From Amia ocellicauda (Eukaryota > Chordata > Actinopteri > Amiiformes > Amiidae), in the NCBI RefSeq assembly GCF_036373705.1, contig NC_089852.1, forward strand, positions 35,832,207 through 35,896,206: a stretch of DNA of 64,000 bases. The letters are read 5' to 3'. Both the position numbers and the translations under genes were made by a program. Below, piece after piece: positions 20,374 to 34,699 of the stretch. The notes beneath the pieces are model-generated. The model made no database searches. It was not told the origin of the DNA and saw only the letters and a list, made by a program, of their open reading frames with translations. Every line of letters starts with the position of its first letter. Positions within the stretch are counted from its first letter, which is position 1.

Positions 20374-23300
20374 ATACCTATATTTCCATGGAGTACAATG
20401 GAGATTACTCAATGCACAAATGATATATTACATCAGTGGTCTGTGCTCAGAGTATTTCAGCCAGTGCTCAAAGGCTGAAACATGCAATCAGGGAGATGAA
20501 TTGATTTGGGAGCCAACAAATAAAGGCTGGGAACAGTTAACAGCAGCAACAACAGCAAACAAACCTTACACTGCAGCCTTTGACAGCTGTGAAAAATTAA
20601 CTGAGTAACAAACACGAGAGAGCCTTTCGGGTCCTTTTGGCAGTTTCTCAGGAACCCACAGTCTCACATCATGCATTGGGTAATACTCCCCCACTTCCTC
20701 TCTTAACCTCAGGTAGGCAAGGTGTGTAAATATGCGCTGCCGACTCCTGCACCGCGGTCTGCTGATAGTTTCAAGTCCAACTCGATAAGCCGTCAGCTGT
20801 TGTGCTATCTTTCAGCAATCTAGGTTTATTGGGTTTCATGCCATAAACATACAGTGTGGGTACACTGCCATCTGTTCCTGTCACATTTTATTATATGAAT
20901 ATGTACTCTATACTTTGGGAGGTCATGCATGAAGTTTAAAAAAAGTTCAAAATTAGTTGAGATTCCAATATAACTTTTTGCCTTGATTTTTTGTAAGGTG
21001 GCCCATTTGTAACTTTTATTTTGAGACATTTATATGTTTAAATGGTTCGAGCAGTGATTCTGCTAGCTGTATAAACTCATTGGTGGGAAAATAGTACAGT
21101 TTATCAAAGAGTCTCAGTGTCTGAATAGATGTATTCATATTTCAGAATCTGCAGTACATCTTTTTACATCTGCAGTAGGCTGAAGGCAGCAATAGTATAC
21201 AAAAAACAAAATTATGTTACTCAAACACTGCATTCAGGGTAGTTAATATGTATCAAAATTCCAACACAAGATTGTTTGTCCTCAGGCGGTCTTTATCTGG
21301 GGAAAACAACTGTGATTGACGGTTGGTGCTCCTGTCAGTTGACAAGCTGCTCAATGTGGATCGTGACTAAAGGCGAAAAACAAGTCAAACGCTACAGATA
21401 TGTAAAACTAAACTCACTCATTTTATAACTTAGATGGTAAACTAAACTACTTCGAAATATAAAGAAAACAGCGCTGGTGAGCTACACAGGACATGCTATG
21501 TCAATGTCTTAATATCTGTATCATCTGGAAACTCTGGATCTGGAGAAAATAATGGACTCATTTCATGAGTATTATTTAACTTCAATAATCTCCAAAACAA
21601 GGCTTTTACCTATGTCTGTGTGAGAAGTAATCAATAATGAAAGCAGAATATGTTAAACATGAACTGAGGCAGATAGGTGGTGTTTTCATATCAATGCACT
21701 ACAGTTGTCTTCGCTTGTATTTGCTCTGTCAGACATGCCTGCACAGATCTGTCTCCTCCATCTTGAATGCAGTACATGCTCTGAACAGATTCTTGCTCTG
21801 CAATCACTTTGCATCCCTCAGATATAGATATAGTATGCGTTTCCATTGGAGGATTGAGATGCCATGCTGCACATCGCGTTAAATGTCAACGAAAATATAC
21901 AGTCATCTGTAATCTCTCTTATACAAGGAGCCTTGGTTTGCTATATGCCAAGGTCACAGATTTTTATATGGTGGAAGCTTATCTTTACTTAGTTACTTTC
22001 CAGTCAAGAACTGAAAATGCATGTCAGCACCCGTTTTACATTTTGACATTATTACTACCATATCATTATAGACAGACATCCTTGAAAAAGCATGTTTCCC
22101 CCTTTTCTTCTTCTTCTCATTTCAGTGTAAGGATATGAGTCTATCTCCATGTATTGCAATGAAATTAATTAATTAATCTCCCATATCTGTACTTTTAAGA
22201 CCTATTTGAATGATTGAATCTTTCAATATCCCACTGCTTTTATGGGAAATGTATATATGGGGATACGTGTTGTTGATTATGCAAGTCATCAACCTGTCAG
22301 GCTATGTAGGTGATGGTAATTGTGGGTGTGTGTATGTGTTCAAGTGTGAATGTGAGTGTGTATCGACATCTACGCAAAAGGGTTAGACGTGTTATTGTCT
22401 TGAAGCTTGGGAAGCTCGGTATTGCAGGTTACACCCACTCTTTGAAGATAAACACTTACACCAGCAGGAATTCAGAACCATGCTGCTTTTAGATAACACT
22501 GTAAATAATCCTATATGGGCTATAAGGGATGGAAAAGCATTTTTTTTATGATTATGTGTTACTAAGTAGGACAATGCATGATTACATAAGGCTACCTCTT
22601 GGACTCCAAGCTGATTACTAATTTGTGTTTGTGATCATTTTCAGATTCATTTATTGTTTGTGGGTGAAATGACTGGTATGTGAACCTGACAGGTTTCTTG
22701 ATAACGGGTAATGGGAATAAACTGACACTTGTGTAAAAATGTGACTTCTGCTCTTGAATGCATATGAACATGGCAAATGGTAGCAGAGGGACAGTCTGGG
22801 TTGTCGATTAGGCAAAACAATTAAACATGAAAAGGAACAGCTCTTATGATGACTGAATGCAGATTTTAGTTTTTTAAGTAATCAAGTTCAAGGTGGTGTT
22901 GTTGTTCTCTGAAAAAAAACCCACAGAAAACAGAGGAATTAAGTACCTGGTGCATTGAAGAAGTGTTTATTTCTGGGGCACGTGAATACCTACCCTGCCA
23001 GGCCAGCTTTACTGGGAGGCAGAGAACAACAACGAAAGCCACAAAGCCATGTCATCTGTTGAGTTAGTCAGTAGTCTGAGCTTGGCCATCTCCAGAGCAG
23101 GCCTATAGGAACTGAGATGCTACTGGAGTAAAAACTAACAGTGGGCTTCCTTTATGAGCCATAAAGAAAGGGGGAACTATGAAAACTTGCTGCTATTCTA
23201 ATCACTGTGAATAGGCCTCATTTTAGTGAAGTGTTGTTGTGAGGACTGTTTGCAAACCACAGGGTTAGTCATGATCCTTGGGGTTGAGCTCCCGAGGACA

Positions 23301-26300
23301 TAATTATGTTCTGCCAAGAGCCAAGGAGCTGCTGACAATGGGAGCTGAACAAGTTTGCTGTTGTTCGGGGGTTGAGATGTGTGGGAAACACAAACTACCA
23401 TAGGAAAATTAGTCCCTTTGGCAAACCCCTTCTCCGTGTTGTAAAAAGCAGATTCCTACCAGCAGCTGTGACGCTGCCGTTTTGTATGATTTAAAACGAG
23501 AATGTTAAGATATAGTGTATTTGTTTGTTTGCAATAAGTGAAGCAGAGTCAGTAGTTTACTATCAGTAATGCAAAATAAATAACAAAAGACTGGTGAAAA
23601 GAAAGAAAGTTTATTAAATTCTTAACCAAATCCCTGCGCAATAATATCTGATAAACAAGCTGTACCAGCAATTGTAAGTAACTTAATTATGAATGTAACC
23701 CAGTCATTATTTTCTTGATTTACAGATTGCGTTCTTGGCCTGCTGCAAAACTCTTTTGGAGGCCATTGACTTGTAAAAAGACCCGGTTTGTTTTTGTAGC
23801 AGCGCTTGGCACACGCCCTCAACAGAGGGACAATCTCACTCTCAGATCTTCAATTTCATCCCCTGAACCATGAAACATCCAGGGCTGCCCAGGGACTTCA
23901 GTAGTAAAAACCAGCCTGAGGGTCAAGCACACCAAACAGGGTTCGCTCGATAGTTTTGAAACCTTTACTGAAGGTTACGTAGCTCTTTCTCAATTGAATA
24001 ATAACAACCACTACATGATATGGTTATCTGATTATGTGGTTTGGCGTTTCCTAGTTTTTCTTGTTAAGTAATTCAAACTGAAACAGCTGCAGGTATCTGT
24101 ATTGAATAATCTGCACTTTGCAGCAAGAAATGAAAGAAGGAAGGATCCTCTTGTTTTCAGGTTTTATTTCCTGATCCCAGGCTAATATAGAAGTGTGCAA
24201 CTAAATAGCTCGAAAGGGAATAAACATGAAAATTAAGCCATATCTATACCCCAATCGATTAAATTAAATCCCTCTTAGTTTCACAACAGCAACAATAACA
24301 GTCATAATAATAATAATAACAATAACCACACAATTAGGCATCAATTACCATATTCAGTAGTTCTGAGCACTTATCTAAAACAAGTGTTAAACTGACACAT
24401 GTAGGCCTTTCCTAAACCACAAGGGCCTGTTATCAGTTGCAGCAGATCTCCTGACAGACACAAGATTGTGTTTTCTTAACCACCGCATTCCTGGGTCTCT
24501 CACTATGTCACTGTCAATGCAATGCAACCTAACTTCCCTATCCTGCTGCCTGAGGAAAACATCAAGCAGCCAAGCCGTGTGGCAGCCGTGCTAGAGATTC
24601 GTTGTGAAGCCACTGAGCTGGACTCCTGCACCGATGTTATGTCTGTGAAGTTTTCTTGTTCCCTCTTGTGGAATGAACTGTGATTAATTGGCCATGAAAG
24701 GGCAGGAGATCTGAACACACAGTGGCCTAAAGGTGCATCTGATCGCCAACCCCCAGCACTTCAGCATGTGGTTTCAATACAATGTCCGTGAACTCAATCT
24801 GAAATCACTGACTCAGCATTCTTAACCCAACTCGGCAAACTGTCATTTGGTTTTGTTTACATGGTATACATCAACACTAACCCTTGTACAAATAGATTGA
24901 TTGTAGTTTGCTTGCAGGTATAAATTACACCAAGCACACACATTTTAAAAGAGGTATCATCCAGCCAGTGCAAGATTAACCATTCATCATGCACATCAAT
25001 ATGCTCATTCAGACTCTGCCTGTGTAATCTTCCCTGTAAAACCAAATGGGTCAAACGCTGTGGTGTAATTGCCACTCTTGTCACTCTTTCCACTTCATAC
25101 TACTTCATACTTCTTTTTCAGTCTGATCAAATTATATCCAATGAGCAATTTGAAGAAGAATTATTCAAGTACATTGATTTTTTATGGTTCATTTTCCCTT
25201 CAGCAAAACCTTGCCAGTGGATAAGGATTTGTCATCTATGCCTTTAAAGGAGGTATGTGTCATACAATAATATAGTCCATATACAAAATATTTGATGTAT
25301 ATACAAAAACAAAACAATGTATTCACACTTCTGTCTGGGTAAGATTACTCATGCTCAATAGAAAAGGATTCATGGTTTCTCAAAATTGTCTTTGGAACTC
25401 AACCTGGTTTGGCTTTTATTCCCCATGCTTCTTTTTATGATTTAACAGCAATACATTAAAGTGAACACACTGTATGTAAGTTGATGTCTGGAATCCAACT
25501 AAGATAATGGAATAAATACAAATGGTCGATATATATGTATATGTATGCTATCATTTATATCTTTACAGCACCCTATGAAAGAAAGGTGGCTGTTTGTTTA
25601 TGGCATATGTGGCTCATTTTTGAGGTTTACATGGCAGAATTTAATGTGATCTAATGCACCCTTGGCCAATAATATAATTAATCTCTATACTGCTCTACTA
25701 TAATAGACTATTATTTATCAGATTAGTCCTCTTTAATTTTAGGCTGTTCTGTTGCACTTGTGTTTCTGCAACTTTGTTTCTTGACGTATTTTCAGGGGAA
25801 ATAACATATTTACAACTTTACAACTGAATAATGGAAGAAGCTCACATTTGTTACAAATAATATAATGATACACCAAAACATACACACACAAAACAGATCA
25901 TGAATAATGAAGTATCAACTTCATTAGTAACTGTTCTCTCACCTTGTGGAGACCGTCTCTGTGCCTGGACACAACCTCTTGGCGGTTTCTAAACGTTACT
26001 GCCGTGTCCTGCACAGTCAGTGATGTAACAGATCATACGAGTCTTCAACTAATGAGGCGAAACCGTCGCTAATTCCATTTCAGCCCATGACAACGGGAAT
26101 GGGCCATTTTGAGGTGAAAGCGCTAATCAGACTAATCTCACGCACTGAAGTCAAGAAACCATGGAATGTTCAGTATGAGATTAATCCTACTTTATCTAAT
26201 CTCATTGTCTCAGTCATTCTTGTCATTTTAATGCAAGCCCCTTTTACAGAGATATCTAACATACTGGTACATACAGTTTATAGAGATGTCGTATTCTGGA

Positions 26301-27259
26301 AATATTACTTTACTCAACAGTGGGAATTGAAAATGCTCTTACCCCTGGTTATGTACAAACTCTTCTGGGTTTTTTGTTTTTTGTTTTTGTATTGTTTTAT
26401 AGTGTATACATCTAGAACACATTACCTAAACAATTGTGTACAGATTGATATGATTATGCAATTGTTGTTAAGCATTTGTATTATGAAAACAGAAACATTC
26501 AAAAACATTCTTTTTAGATCCACGACTATTTCACAGTTGAAATCCCACTCGCCCCCACACAACCTACCACACATATCTTCATACTTCCTCCGTAAAGCCC
26601 CTCTTACTGACTTCACTTACATGAAAGAATTACACAAAATATATACAGGCACCCCTGAACTGATGAGATGAAAGTATGTGACAGATCTGGGAGATTGGGG
26701 GGGATTTTAGGCATTGCAACGACAGCTTCCCCACAGTCATCCTTATTATCAAGTCAAATCCATCATCTGAAAAACAGAATTGAGCTTTTCACAACATTGT
26801 GGCCCAAGGCTCGTGATGATTATCAACAGTATTTGGGAATTAATAGATGTGGGTTCCTCCCTATTTTTAGTTTTGATTACAATCAAATATCAATCAACAA
26901 TACATTATTTAAAAAAAAGTCCCATATTTACCAATAACCTGTACTGTCTACTTATGGCGGCCTTATTGGAAGGAAAACAAGTAAAAAACGTTGACATATT
27001 TTACAGTGAATCAAAGCAATGGCCTGTCAGGACATGTAGTCATCCAAATTTAACCATGTTCAGATTTTAATCTCACAAATCTGTTCACTAACTGACATTT
27101 TCCAGAGCCCAATGTCTGTTGTAAACATGCTCTTAAGTTATACTTACATTAATGATATACTTATACCTTATGACTTGAGATGCCAGATGTGGATGGTGGA
27201 TGCTGGTGTCTACAGTGCTTTAGGATTGCACTACTGGAGGAGCCATTACACACTGGTGT
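20374..27259. other. Intergenic DNA, no gene seen
   Basis: About 6.9 kb. The longest frame is 26087-26671 (194 codons), hydrophobic and low in complexity, without a recognisable domain or codon signal; I do not call it a gene. Short (TAA)n-type runs occur near 24305. Some GC-balanced stretches (for example 25930-26160) could be conserved noncoding elements, which I cannot test here. Confidence 0.6.
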
Positions 27260-27375
27260 TATACAGCAATCTTGCTCTTAAAATCCATAATTCCCAATCA
27301 CTAAACATATTTAAATCCAAACTGAAAGAGCATCAAAGCCTTAAAGAGGATATGTATTCGTCTGCCTTTTCTTAG
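27260..27375 (+). pseudogene. Possible LINE reverse-transcriptase C-terminal remnant
   Basis: The frame ending at 27375 reads NLALKIHNSQSLNIFKSKLK followed by EHQ and ends SSAFS. This resembles the C-terminal tail of L2/CR1-type polyproteins (N-S-x-S-L-x-x-F-K-S-x-L-K-x-H-L). No upstream RT core is readable. The call rests on a short motif and could be coincidental. Confidence 0.35.
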
Positions 27376-27585
27376 ACCAGTATTGTATTGTGTATCTGTT
27401 CATTTTACAAACCTTTTGAAATTCATTTTTATATTGGTTTGTATCTTCATTATTAAACACGGTAAGAACATTTGTGCAAGAGACGTAAATTAAGATTTTG
27501 GATTGTGATTTTGCTTTGTTTTTGAAACTGTGTGTTGGTTGTTTGTGTGTTATACTTGCACACAGCTAGTAAACTGTAGGTTTTG

Positions 27586-27589
<4 letters not shown>

Positions 27590-27645
<56 letters not shown>
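27590..27645. repeat. (AT)n microsatellite with GT tail
   Basis: About 28 AT units followed by a short TG-rich stretch (27646-27665). Confidence 0.95.
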
Positions 27646-27655
<10 letters not shown>

Positions 27656-27665
27656 CTGTGTGTGT

Positions 27666-30600
27666 TTATGTGCATACATGTTTCAAAGTCTCTGTCCTTA
27701 GCCTTGACTTTAGGTCTCAATGAATGTATTTAAAATATCAACAACACCAAGTTCCACTGCCAGGTAGCAGTCTTGGGTCAGTCCAGGGGAGTGTTCAGTA
27801 ATAAGATACAGCTGTATTTCATTAGCAGAGAGACTGGTATACATCTCTGCACTCTTGAGTATTTAATTCCCTAGAGAGTGACCAAGTCTATACATGTGCT
27901 ATACATGTGTTCAGAAACTGTAACATGATTCAACAGCCTGTATAGAACACACGTTACTGTCTCTCTCTTCTACTCCTCCTCTATGTGTGGTTGTGTACAT
28001 TTGTGAAGGCATATATACTTTATGGTTATGTATGTGTTGTGCCATATTTAGAATCTGATCTACTCAACATATACAGAAGTATGGCACAAAAACATAACAG
28101 CCTAAACTTGTTTTTTCATATATGTTTTTCTTTGTTAGTGACTGTAGATTCCTATGACTTGTTGGTTTAACTGCATGGTACATTTTCAAAAGCTCCTGAT
28201 CATTTAGTGCAGTTATTAGCCTGGGTATTAAGGGATTTGATTGCAGGGAACTTATAGAATTGTCACTGTGGTCAGGAAAGCTCTTTGACGATTTTCTTTG
28301 GTAACAGAGAGTAATGATCTCAAAAATGTCTCAGTAAATTACATATGGTGTAAATCTTGAAAATTAAATCTGGTTCAGTCCATAATGATGATAAAATGCA
28401 GCAGGAAAGTAGTATATTGACAAAGTTGTATTGAAAAAAAAAAGATTTCAAAACCATATTTTGGTTATTTTGCCTCATTAACAATAGTGCAATGTGGAAC
28501 TGCAAGATAAAAGCTACCAGGGTCAGAGTAGCAATGCACTGAGATAGACTGTAAGAGCAAGGACAACTGGAGAAAGGGTTTGTGAGCTGCAGTTCTGAGG
28601 TCAGTGTGACTGAGGAGTTGTGTTTAGCTCAGTTGTCCGACACCTTTTACTCCATTGTATGTCAATAGTATCCAACCCAAAATAGCAACAAAGTGAAATC
28701 TTTTTCCCCTGGTCGTTTGTGTAACTTGAGATTCCCTATGAGCAACTAACATGTTCACCTTGTGATCTTGGCAAGTGTGCTATATGTGCAGGTTTTCAGG
28801 CCAGTGGTGGAAAAGCAATCTTAACCCTTTGCTATTGACACCCTTTGCCTTTTTCCCCCAGCATTTTTAAAGACTCTGCATTCATTCTGGAGACAGTCTT
28901 CCTTCTCACCCCTCAATTGATTTTCTTTATCGTCTTACTAGAGAACAAGGTAGCATGATATTGGTGCTCTTAACCAAACCAAGACATTAATGATGCTGAC
29001 AATATGCAACCAAAGAAGTTTCTGAGTAGGCTGAAAATCAACAGAAATTGTGGCTGTTTGAAAAGCAAAAGCCTGGCACATAGCCTGGCTGAACAGGCTG
29101 TATGAAAAAAAAGTATTTGGCCCAGGGCCTCTGTAATATTCCATGGCTTGGCTGCTTTCCTGCTGACAGCTGGCCCATAACATTCAAAGGGAGACATAGA
29201 ACAGCAGAGCTGGAGTGTGGAGCAACACTGAAGAGGTTCTTCAAACTGAGGTAAACCGCACAATGCAAATACATATACAGAAACAAAACAAAAAACATAG
29301 AAAATATATCCTGGCCACTAAAATGGAAATATTCTCATCCCATCCCTGTGCCAATGGTTAAAGGAATGTACATGCATTCAAAAGCGGATTTCAATTTTAG
29401 AGAGTGAGCTCCACCTTTATCCATCAATCACAGCTTGCCATGTGATGCTGTTACCCATCTGATGTAACACTGCACCACGCTTTCCTCAGCACAGGGAGGG
29501 TGTAAGGACTGTGTTGTCCACCTTTCAAAAAGAAATAGTCACTGTTTGGCCTAGTGTCATTTGAAAGAGGGCACTGAATTGTCAGAGCTTATTTTTAAAT
29601 ATTGGAGCACAGATCCAGTCAAGAGCTGCATTGAAAAGGCTGTTTCAAGAGCAAGATGGAGAAAAGATCACGGCTACGGGTAACAGAGCTATAACAAATA
29701 ATTCGAAGTGCAACTGAAGTCAGGGCTCAGCACGGTTATCCTAGGATGTGAGCACAACAGATTGGCGAAGCACATAACAGACATCATGCAGGGAAAATAA
29801 AAACACACAAGAACACTGTTGCTTTAACAAATCCTCCAGAAGACATGTGCCCAAACTGTGGAAGGATGACTTATAATCTCCAACTATTCTAAACCTGCAG
29901 AAAACAGGGTGATGTCAATGTGTTCTGATACAGTGCATAAAAATTAATGCCCGGGCTGTTGTTCCCTTTTGGAATACAGATTTCTGCACAGTAAACCCAT
30001 GAGGACTGTGATCCGATGCCAAGTCAGGATGAACTGAATAGAATTCCTGGAAATTAACTGCGTTGTTAAAAATCAAGACCAAGGACTGAATAAAAGAATA
30101 ATATTTTTTTTTCTTGGAAGAATAATATGAGTCAAAGAATAAGAGTTTGATCTTAAATAAATACTGCCCCCCCCCTCCTCATCCCAAGAGTGCCTAATAT
30201 TCAGCACATAAGAAATCTAATTTCCTGCCTGCTAAGATTCAGTTTTGGTTCTTTGGGCACTGCTTTGCAAACTAGTCAAGAGAAGATTGTTTACAATGGC
30301 ATGTGTGATGCTTAAAGGGTCTGTTCAGGAGGCAATGTGTGGCACGTCAACAGTATGTGGGTATTACACACAATTCCCTGCATTAGTCTGGCTCCTAAAG
30401 ATCATAATGTTTGTTTGCAGGACTGAAGTTACAATATATACTCTGTACCTATATTCCCCTTATCATCAGTGTGAATAGACATATTGAATTTTTGGCAGAA
30501 CAATCAGTGCAATACTAAGATAGATCAAAGATGAGCCATCTAAGCATAGCACCAGACAAATTAAAATAGAAATATAAGGTTTAAAACATATATTTTGTTA

Positions 30601-31694
30601 ACCTTCCTTACTGTGTCAGTTATGTCCAAACATACCATAAGTGTAACCTGTTGCCTATCTTACACCTTTCTGAAAGTGTCTTGATGTCAATGCACTCTTT
30701 TATCATTGCAATAGGTTGTGGTGAGGTGTCTATTGATTCCTTCCAAAAAGATTAAGACGACAATACACACAGAGCATTGGCTTTTCAGCTGTCTATGACG
30801 TCATGGCTTATTATTGCTGTGTTACCAATTCAAGGGTGTGGATAATAATAATAAACCAAACCAAGTATGCTGGTTTGATTTTTTTTTAAATCAGTTTTCT
30901 AAGAGGGGTCAAAGGACACAGCAGAGGAGCAAACAAATAACATGGCAACAGACATCTGGGACATAACAATATATGGACTTGAGTCTTCTACTGTGACTAA
31001 GTGGTTACAAAGATTAAATATGGAATGAGTTTCTACCTAATCAGCTGTAGAGACAAATAGGGAAGTAATTTGTCAGAATCTTGCTACTTCCTCCTTATTT
31101 CCTTTGGAGTGCAGCATCATTATTAACCCTTCCATCTTTGTTCTTTTTTGTTCACTGGCTTCAGCATGAGTCACTATTTTCTACCTTTCAACCTAAGGAG
31201 AAATCAGAACTGGCCGTACTTTCTTTCATTTATCTGGAAGGTCATTGTCTATAAATAGGCTAATATTTAAAAAAAAACAGATCAGGAAGAACTATGCACT
31301 GGATTATTTTATGTAAGGGAAGGGTTAAGTGTCGAAAAAGCTAACACTGGGGTTGTCACCAAACAATGCAAAATCCATAACAACCAAGTATATCGCGTAG
31401 GATTCAGAGTTCAGTAAAGCTGGCGAAATTGGATTTTGCTTTTGCTCAACTCTTGGGAATTGATTAAAGGACTGAGGTCAGTATCTGCTCTTTTTTATAT
31501 TTACCCCCCCTACCCATCATCCCCTTGACAAAGTGCTTATTTCAGCACAATGATTATCTGGGGTCTGATCTCAGTCTTCCTTAGTAAAACCAGTTTTCAG
31601 GTGGATAATTATTAACACAGCAGCTATAAAAGGCAGGCAGATGCTTCTCTGGCTCTGGTACAACCATAAATCTATAGTGTCCCCATGCAGAGTA
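27666..31694. other. Intergenic DNA, no gene seen
   Basis: About 4 kb of AT-rich DNA. Open frames here (for example 28938-29298 on the - strand) overlap each other in several frames and lack domains. Confidence 0.65.
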
Positions 31695-31714
31695 AATTAA
31701 GTCTAACTTCATGG

Positions 31715-31765
31715 AAGCCCTGGATAAAGGTGTCTGCTTAGAAATAAATAGTAATAATAATACAG
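31715..31765 (+). repeat. Fish SINE/LINE-type 3' tail
   Basis: CTGGATAAAGGTGTCTGCTT followed by AGAAATAAATA and a (TAA)n run is the hallmark 3' end of many fish tRNA-SINEs and their partner LINEs. The 5' part, including any tRNA-like head, is not recognisable. Confidence 0.55.
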
Positions 31766-33342
31766 TTAAACCTGATTAAATTAAATGCATATGAACGTGG
31801 GAAAAAAGTTTTTGGAACAGCCCAGTGATATGGATCTATTTTGGGTAGTAATTCCAGAGGTCTCGTTATAATTTCAGTTATATACCAACACTACTGTGAA
31901 GTAGCACAGTTTAGCACTTAATTGTGTTAAATCATTGTTGTTATTAACTTCTTTTTTTAGCTGAAGCCATTGTCCAAGATGAGTCACACTCAATTCATCT
32001 GCCATATAATAGAGAAAGCTTGAAAAATAGAATCAACCCCCAATATAGTCATACCTCTCTTTATCTGTAAAAATGCCCAACATATGTAAAGAAGTATTTT
32101 CCATATCCCTATTCCCTATTCTGTCTGTAGGAGATCTGTATGAGAGCACACCATCTCCATAAATAAGTTTAATAGTCTCAGTATCAATAGACGGGTTTAC
32201 AGATATGGGGCAGCTATAAATTACTTTCCCAGTGGCTCCCTTGGGCCGATTGCTGTCTCTCCTCCCTGTGCTTTCTGCATGATGAATGGGGTGAAGCGTG
32301 GAACAATTGACTGAGTGAGCCATAGCTGAGCGTATTACTGTCGAGTGTTTCAACCTTGTTGTGAACTGAATCTCCTCTGTTTGGATTCAGAACTCCAGAG
32401 GTCAGAATCATAAGGCATTATTTTGTCACTGAACGCACTGGATTGTGACTGCTTCTTCCCCACAGGGTGAATGCACATACACCTATCAATCCTAGCAGAA
32501 CACCTAGCCCGCATCTTGATTCCGAATAATATGGGTGCTTAACGACGGAACAATAAGAATTAAAGATGTCGAGTTAAGAAAGTGTATACAAATAATATCA
32601 AAGACTTGCTCAAAGTCACGGCAGGGTGACTGTGGTCACAAATGAGCCCAATCACCCAGATCTTGAGGACCCACTTCTTGTACCACCAAGTTACATCAGC
32701 CAATTAGAAAGTGGCCTGTAAAATGTAAGCGTTTAGAGTGGGGAACATGCAAGAATCATGCTTTTTGAGTTTGAGAAAAAGAAAAGTGAAACTTTGAATA
32801 AAAAGCTCCTTAAAATCAACAGAGTTAGTTCATCAATCTGAAGTATAAAAGAGCCTGACTAGGAATGATGTTACATGAAGGGAATGTGTTTTCTTTGCAG
32901 CTGTCTTTGTGCAAATATTTTCCTACTCTTTTGCTCCTGCATTTCCTTGTAGTTTATCTAATAAATGACACAATAGAAGCTAGGTAGCGCACAGTACCTA
33001 TAAACGCTGTGAAACTCAGGAGACTAGGTTGACAGAGTGGAGGAAGTGCAGGAGCTGTCTTGCTTGACAGCTATTCAGCCATTGCTAGGATACAGCCCTG
33101 TGACCTCACTTCTGCCGAGCGAACCCTGTGATTGGTCACACACTCTTTCTGCTGACATCATGTTGTTGCCGGGTGAAAAACTCTGCAGGCACAGAAAAGT
33201 TGTTTTTGAATTTGTTGGTTGAACTATGTGGTTTTGACTGACTACAGCACTGCTGTGTGTTTTGTGTTGGCTTCTTTGTTTGCAGGAGTTCATAATCATG
33301 TTGTTACAGGAGTTTGTTTGTTTTTCTCCTTCATTTTCATAA

Positions 33343-33344
<2 letters not shown>

Positions 33345-33393
<49 letters not shown>
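33345..33393. repeat. (AT)n microsatellite
   Basis: About 24 AT units, 1.6 kb upstream of SESN3. Confidence 0.95.
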
Positions 33394-33398
<5 letters not shown>

Positions 33399-34460
33399 CT
33401 ACTGTATTTTTAATGAGTTTGTTTACTATGGACAGTTTCTGTCAGTTTTACAAAAATTGTCTTCTCAAAATGACTAGAAGAAGAAAAGTAAATCTATTAT
33501 ATGTAAGTTTTAGTTTAATTTGCCTATTCATTATTTTGAGTTATATCAAGGAAAGGAAAGCAGGAGAATAGGATATGCTGGTCAGCTCTGCCATCTTACT
33601 CTTATAATGTTACACACAATACACATCTGTTTTGTACTTTTTGAACCTAAGCATTAGATGCTGGTAATCCATGAAGAAGGAGATCACTGTGGCAAGGCAA
33701 TATAAATCGTGCATGTTTGTGAGTCTCTGTGTGCATGTGTGTGTATTCATGCTGTTCCCTTTTACTCCATACTAAACCAGAAAGAATGTGTTACAGCTGG
33801 TGGCTGAATAAAATAGATATTTTTCCAATGGAAACAGTCTCACCGTGCTATGTATTATGACCAACAGCAGCATGTAATTAGTAACATCACATAATCATAA
33901 AGGATTCCAGGTTCCTATCATCTAAAGTAAAGAGCCAAGAGCAGTGGTGGAAAACTGAATTGTTTAAACGTCAAACAAGAAAGGTGATTTTCTCTGCAAA
34001 GGAAGTTTTCAGTCATTGCATAATCAAGCAGTAACAAAGGTCCTATCCTTTATTTATACATTTTGTTACATAAAGTAAAACCCAACACCAATGAGTGCCT
34101 TTAGAATGAAAGGAAGGGACTTTCTTTGAAAGCAGTACCAGGATGTGAATGTGTCCTGCAAAATGAATTGATATAACCATCACTGTTACTGTGATGTATG
34201 TTTATACACACATACAAAACACAATGAAACACAGCCAACCTTATATATCCAAAATATTGCACGTCAATCTGTAAAGTCAAAAATCAGCCTTTATATTTAT
34301 ATCATAGAGCCAAAGGTTTTGTTAATAGAATCTCTTCCAAAAACAGTGACTGTTTCTTAAAAGATGATTGCTTCTGTTGTTGTATTTGATATTTGGGATT
34401 CCTGAGTTGGATCCCAAGAGCTTAGGCCTTTCTGCAGACTTTTTGCGTTATCTATGGAGA

Positions 34461-34486
34461 TTAAAAAAAAAAAAAAAAAAAAAAAA
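34461..34486. repeat. Poly(A) run
   Basis: About 26 consecutive A, seen directly, some 570 bp upstream of the SESN3 ATG. Confidence 0.9.
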
Positions 34487-34699
34487 GTCTTCTGTGAATA
34501 ATGATTTCAGCAATTAAGATATAGAAAACACAGTCTAAGCAGTTGTCTAACAGATGTCAAAGGCAGGTTGCATATCCCTCCGGATACATATAATCATTCT
34601 AATTCAAGGAGAATTTGCAAATATTTATTTTGCATATTTACTTGTAAACTTAGTAAATCTGTGAACGGCCTTTTTTTTTCTTTCTGAAGCACTTCTTCT

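Noticed and set aside
15580..23100. A shared 17-mer (GGCCATCTCCAGAGCAG) at 15580 and 23084
   Set aside because: The similarity does not extend convincingly beyond the 17 bases, and one such pair is not very unlikely by chance in 64 kb.
26087..26671. 194-codon open frame in the intergenic desert
   Set aside because: Hydrophobic, low-complexity translation from AT-rich DNA, no recognisable domain, no convincing promoter or splice pattern. Length alone is not enough.
32033..32353. 106-codon frame on the - strand upstream of SESN3
   Set aside because: Balanced composition but no domain or homologue that I recognise, and overlapped by another frame; may be a conserved noncoding element.
9031..34699. 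A missing gene between FAM76B and SESN3
   Set aside because: I looked for domain-bearing frames on both strands and found only transposase and LINE relics; the interval matches a gene desert in the human arrangement I recall.
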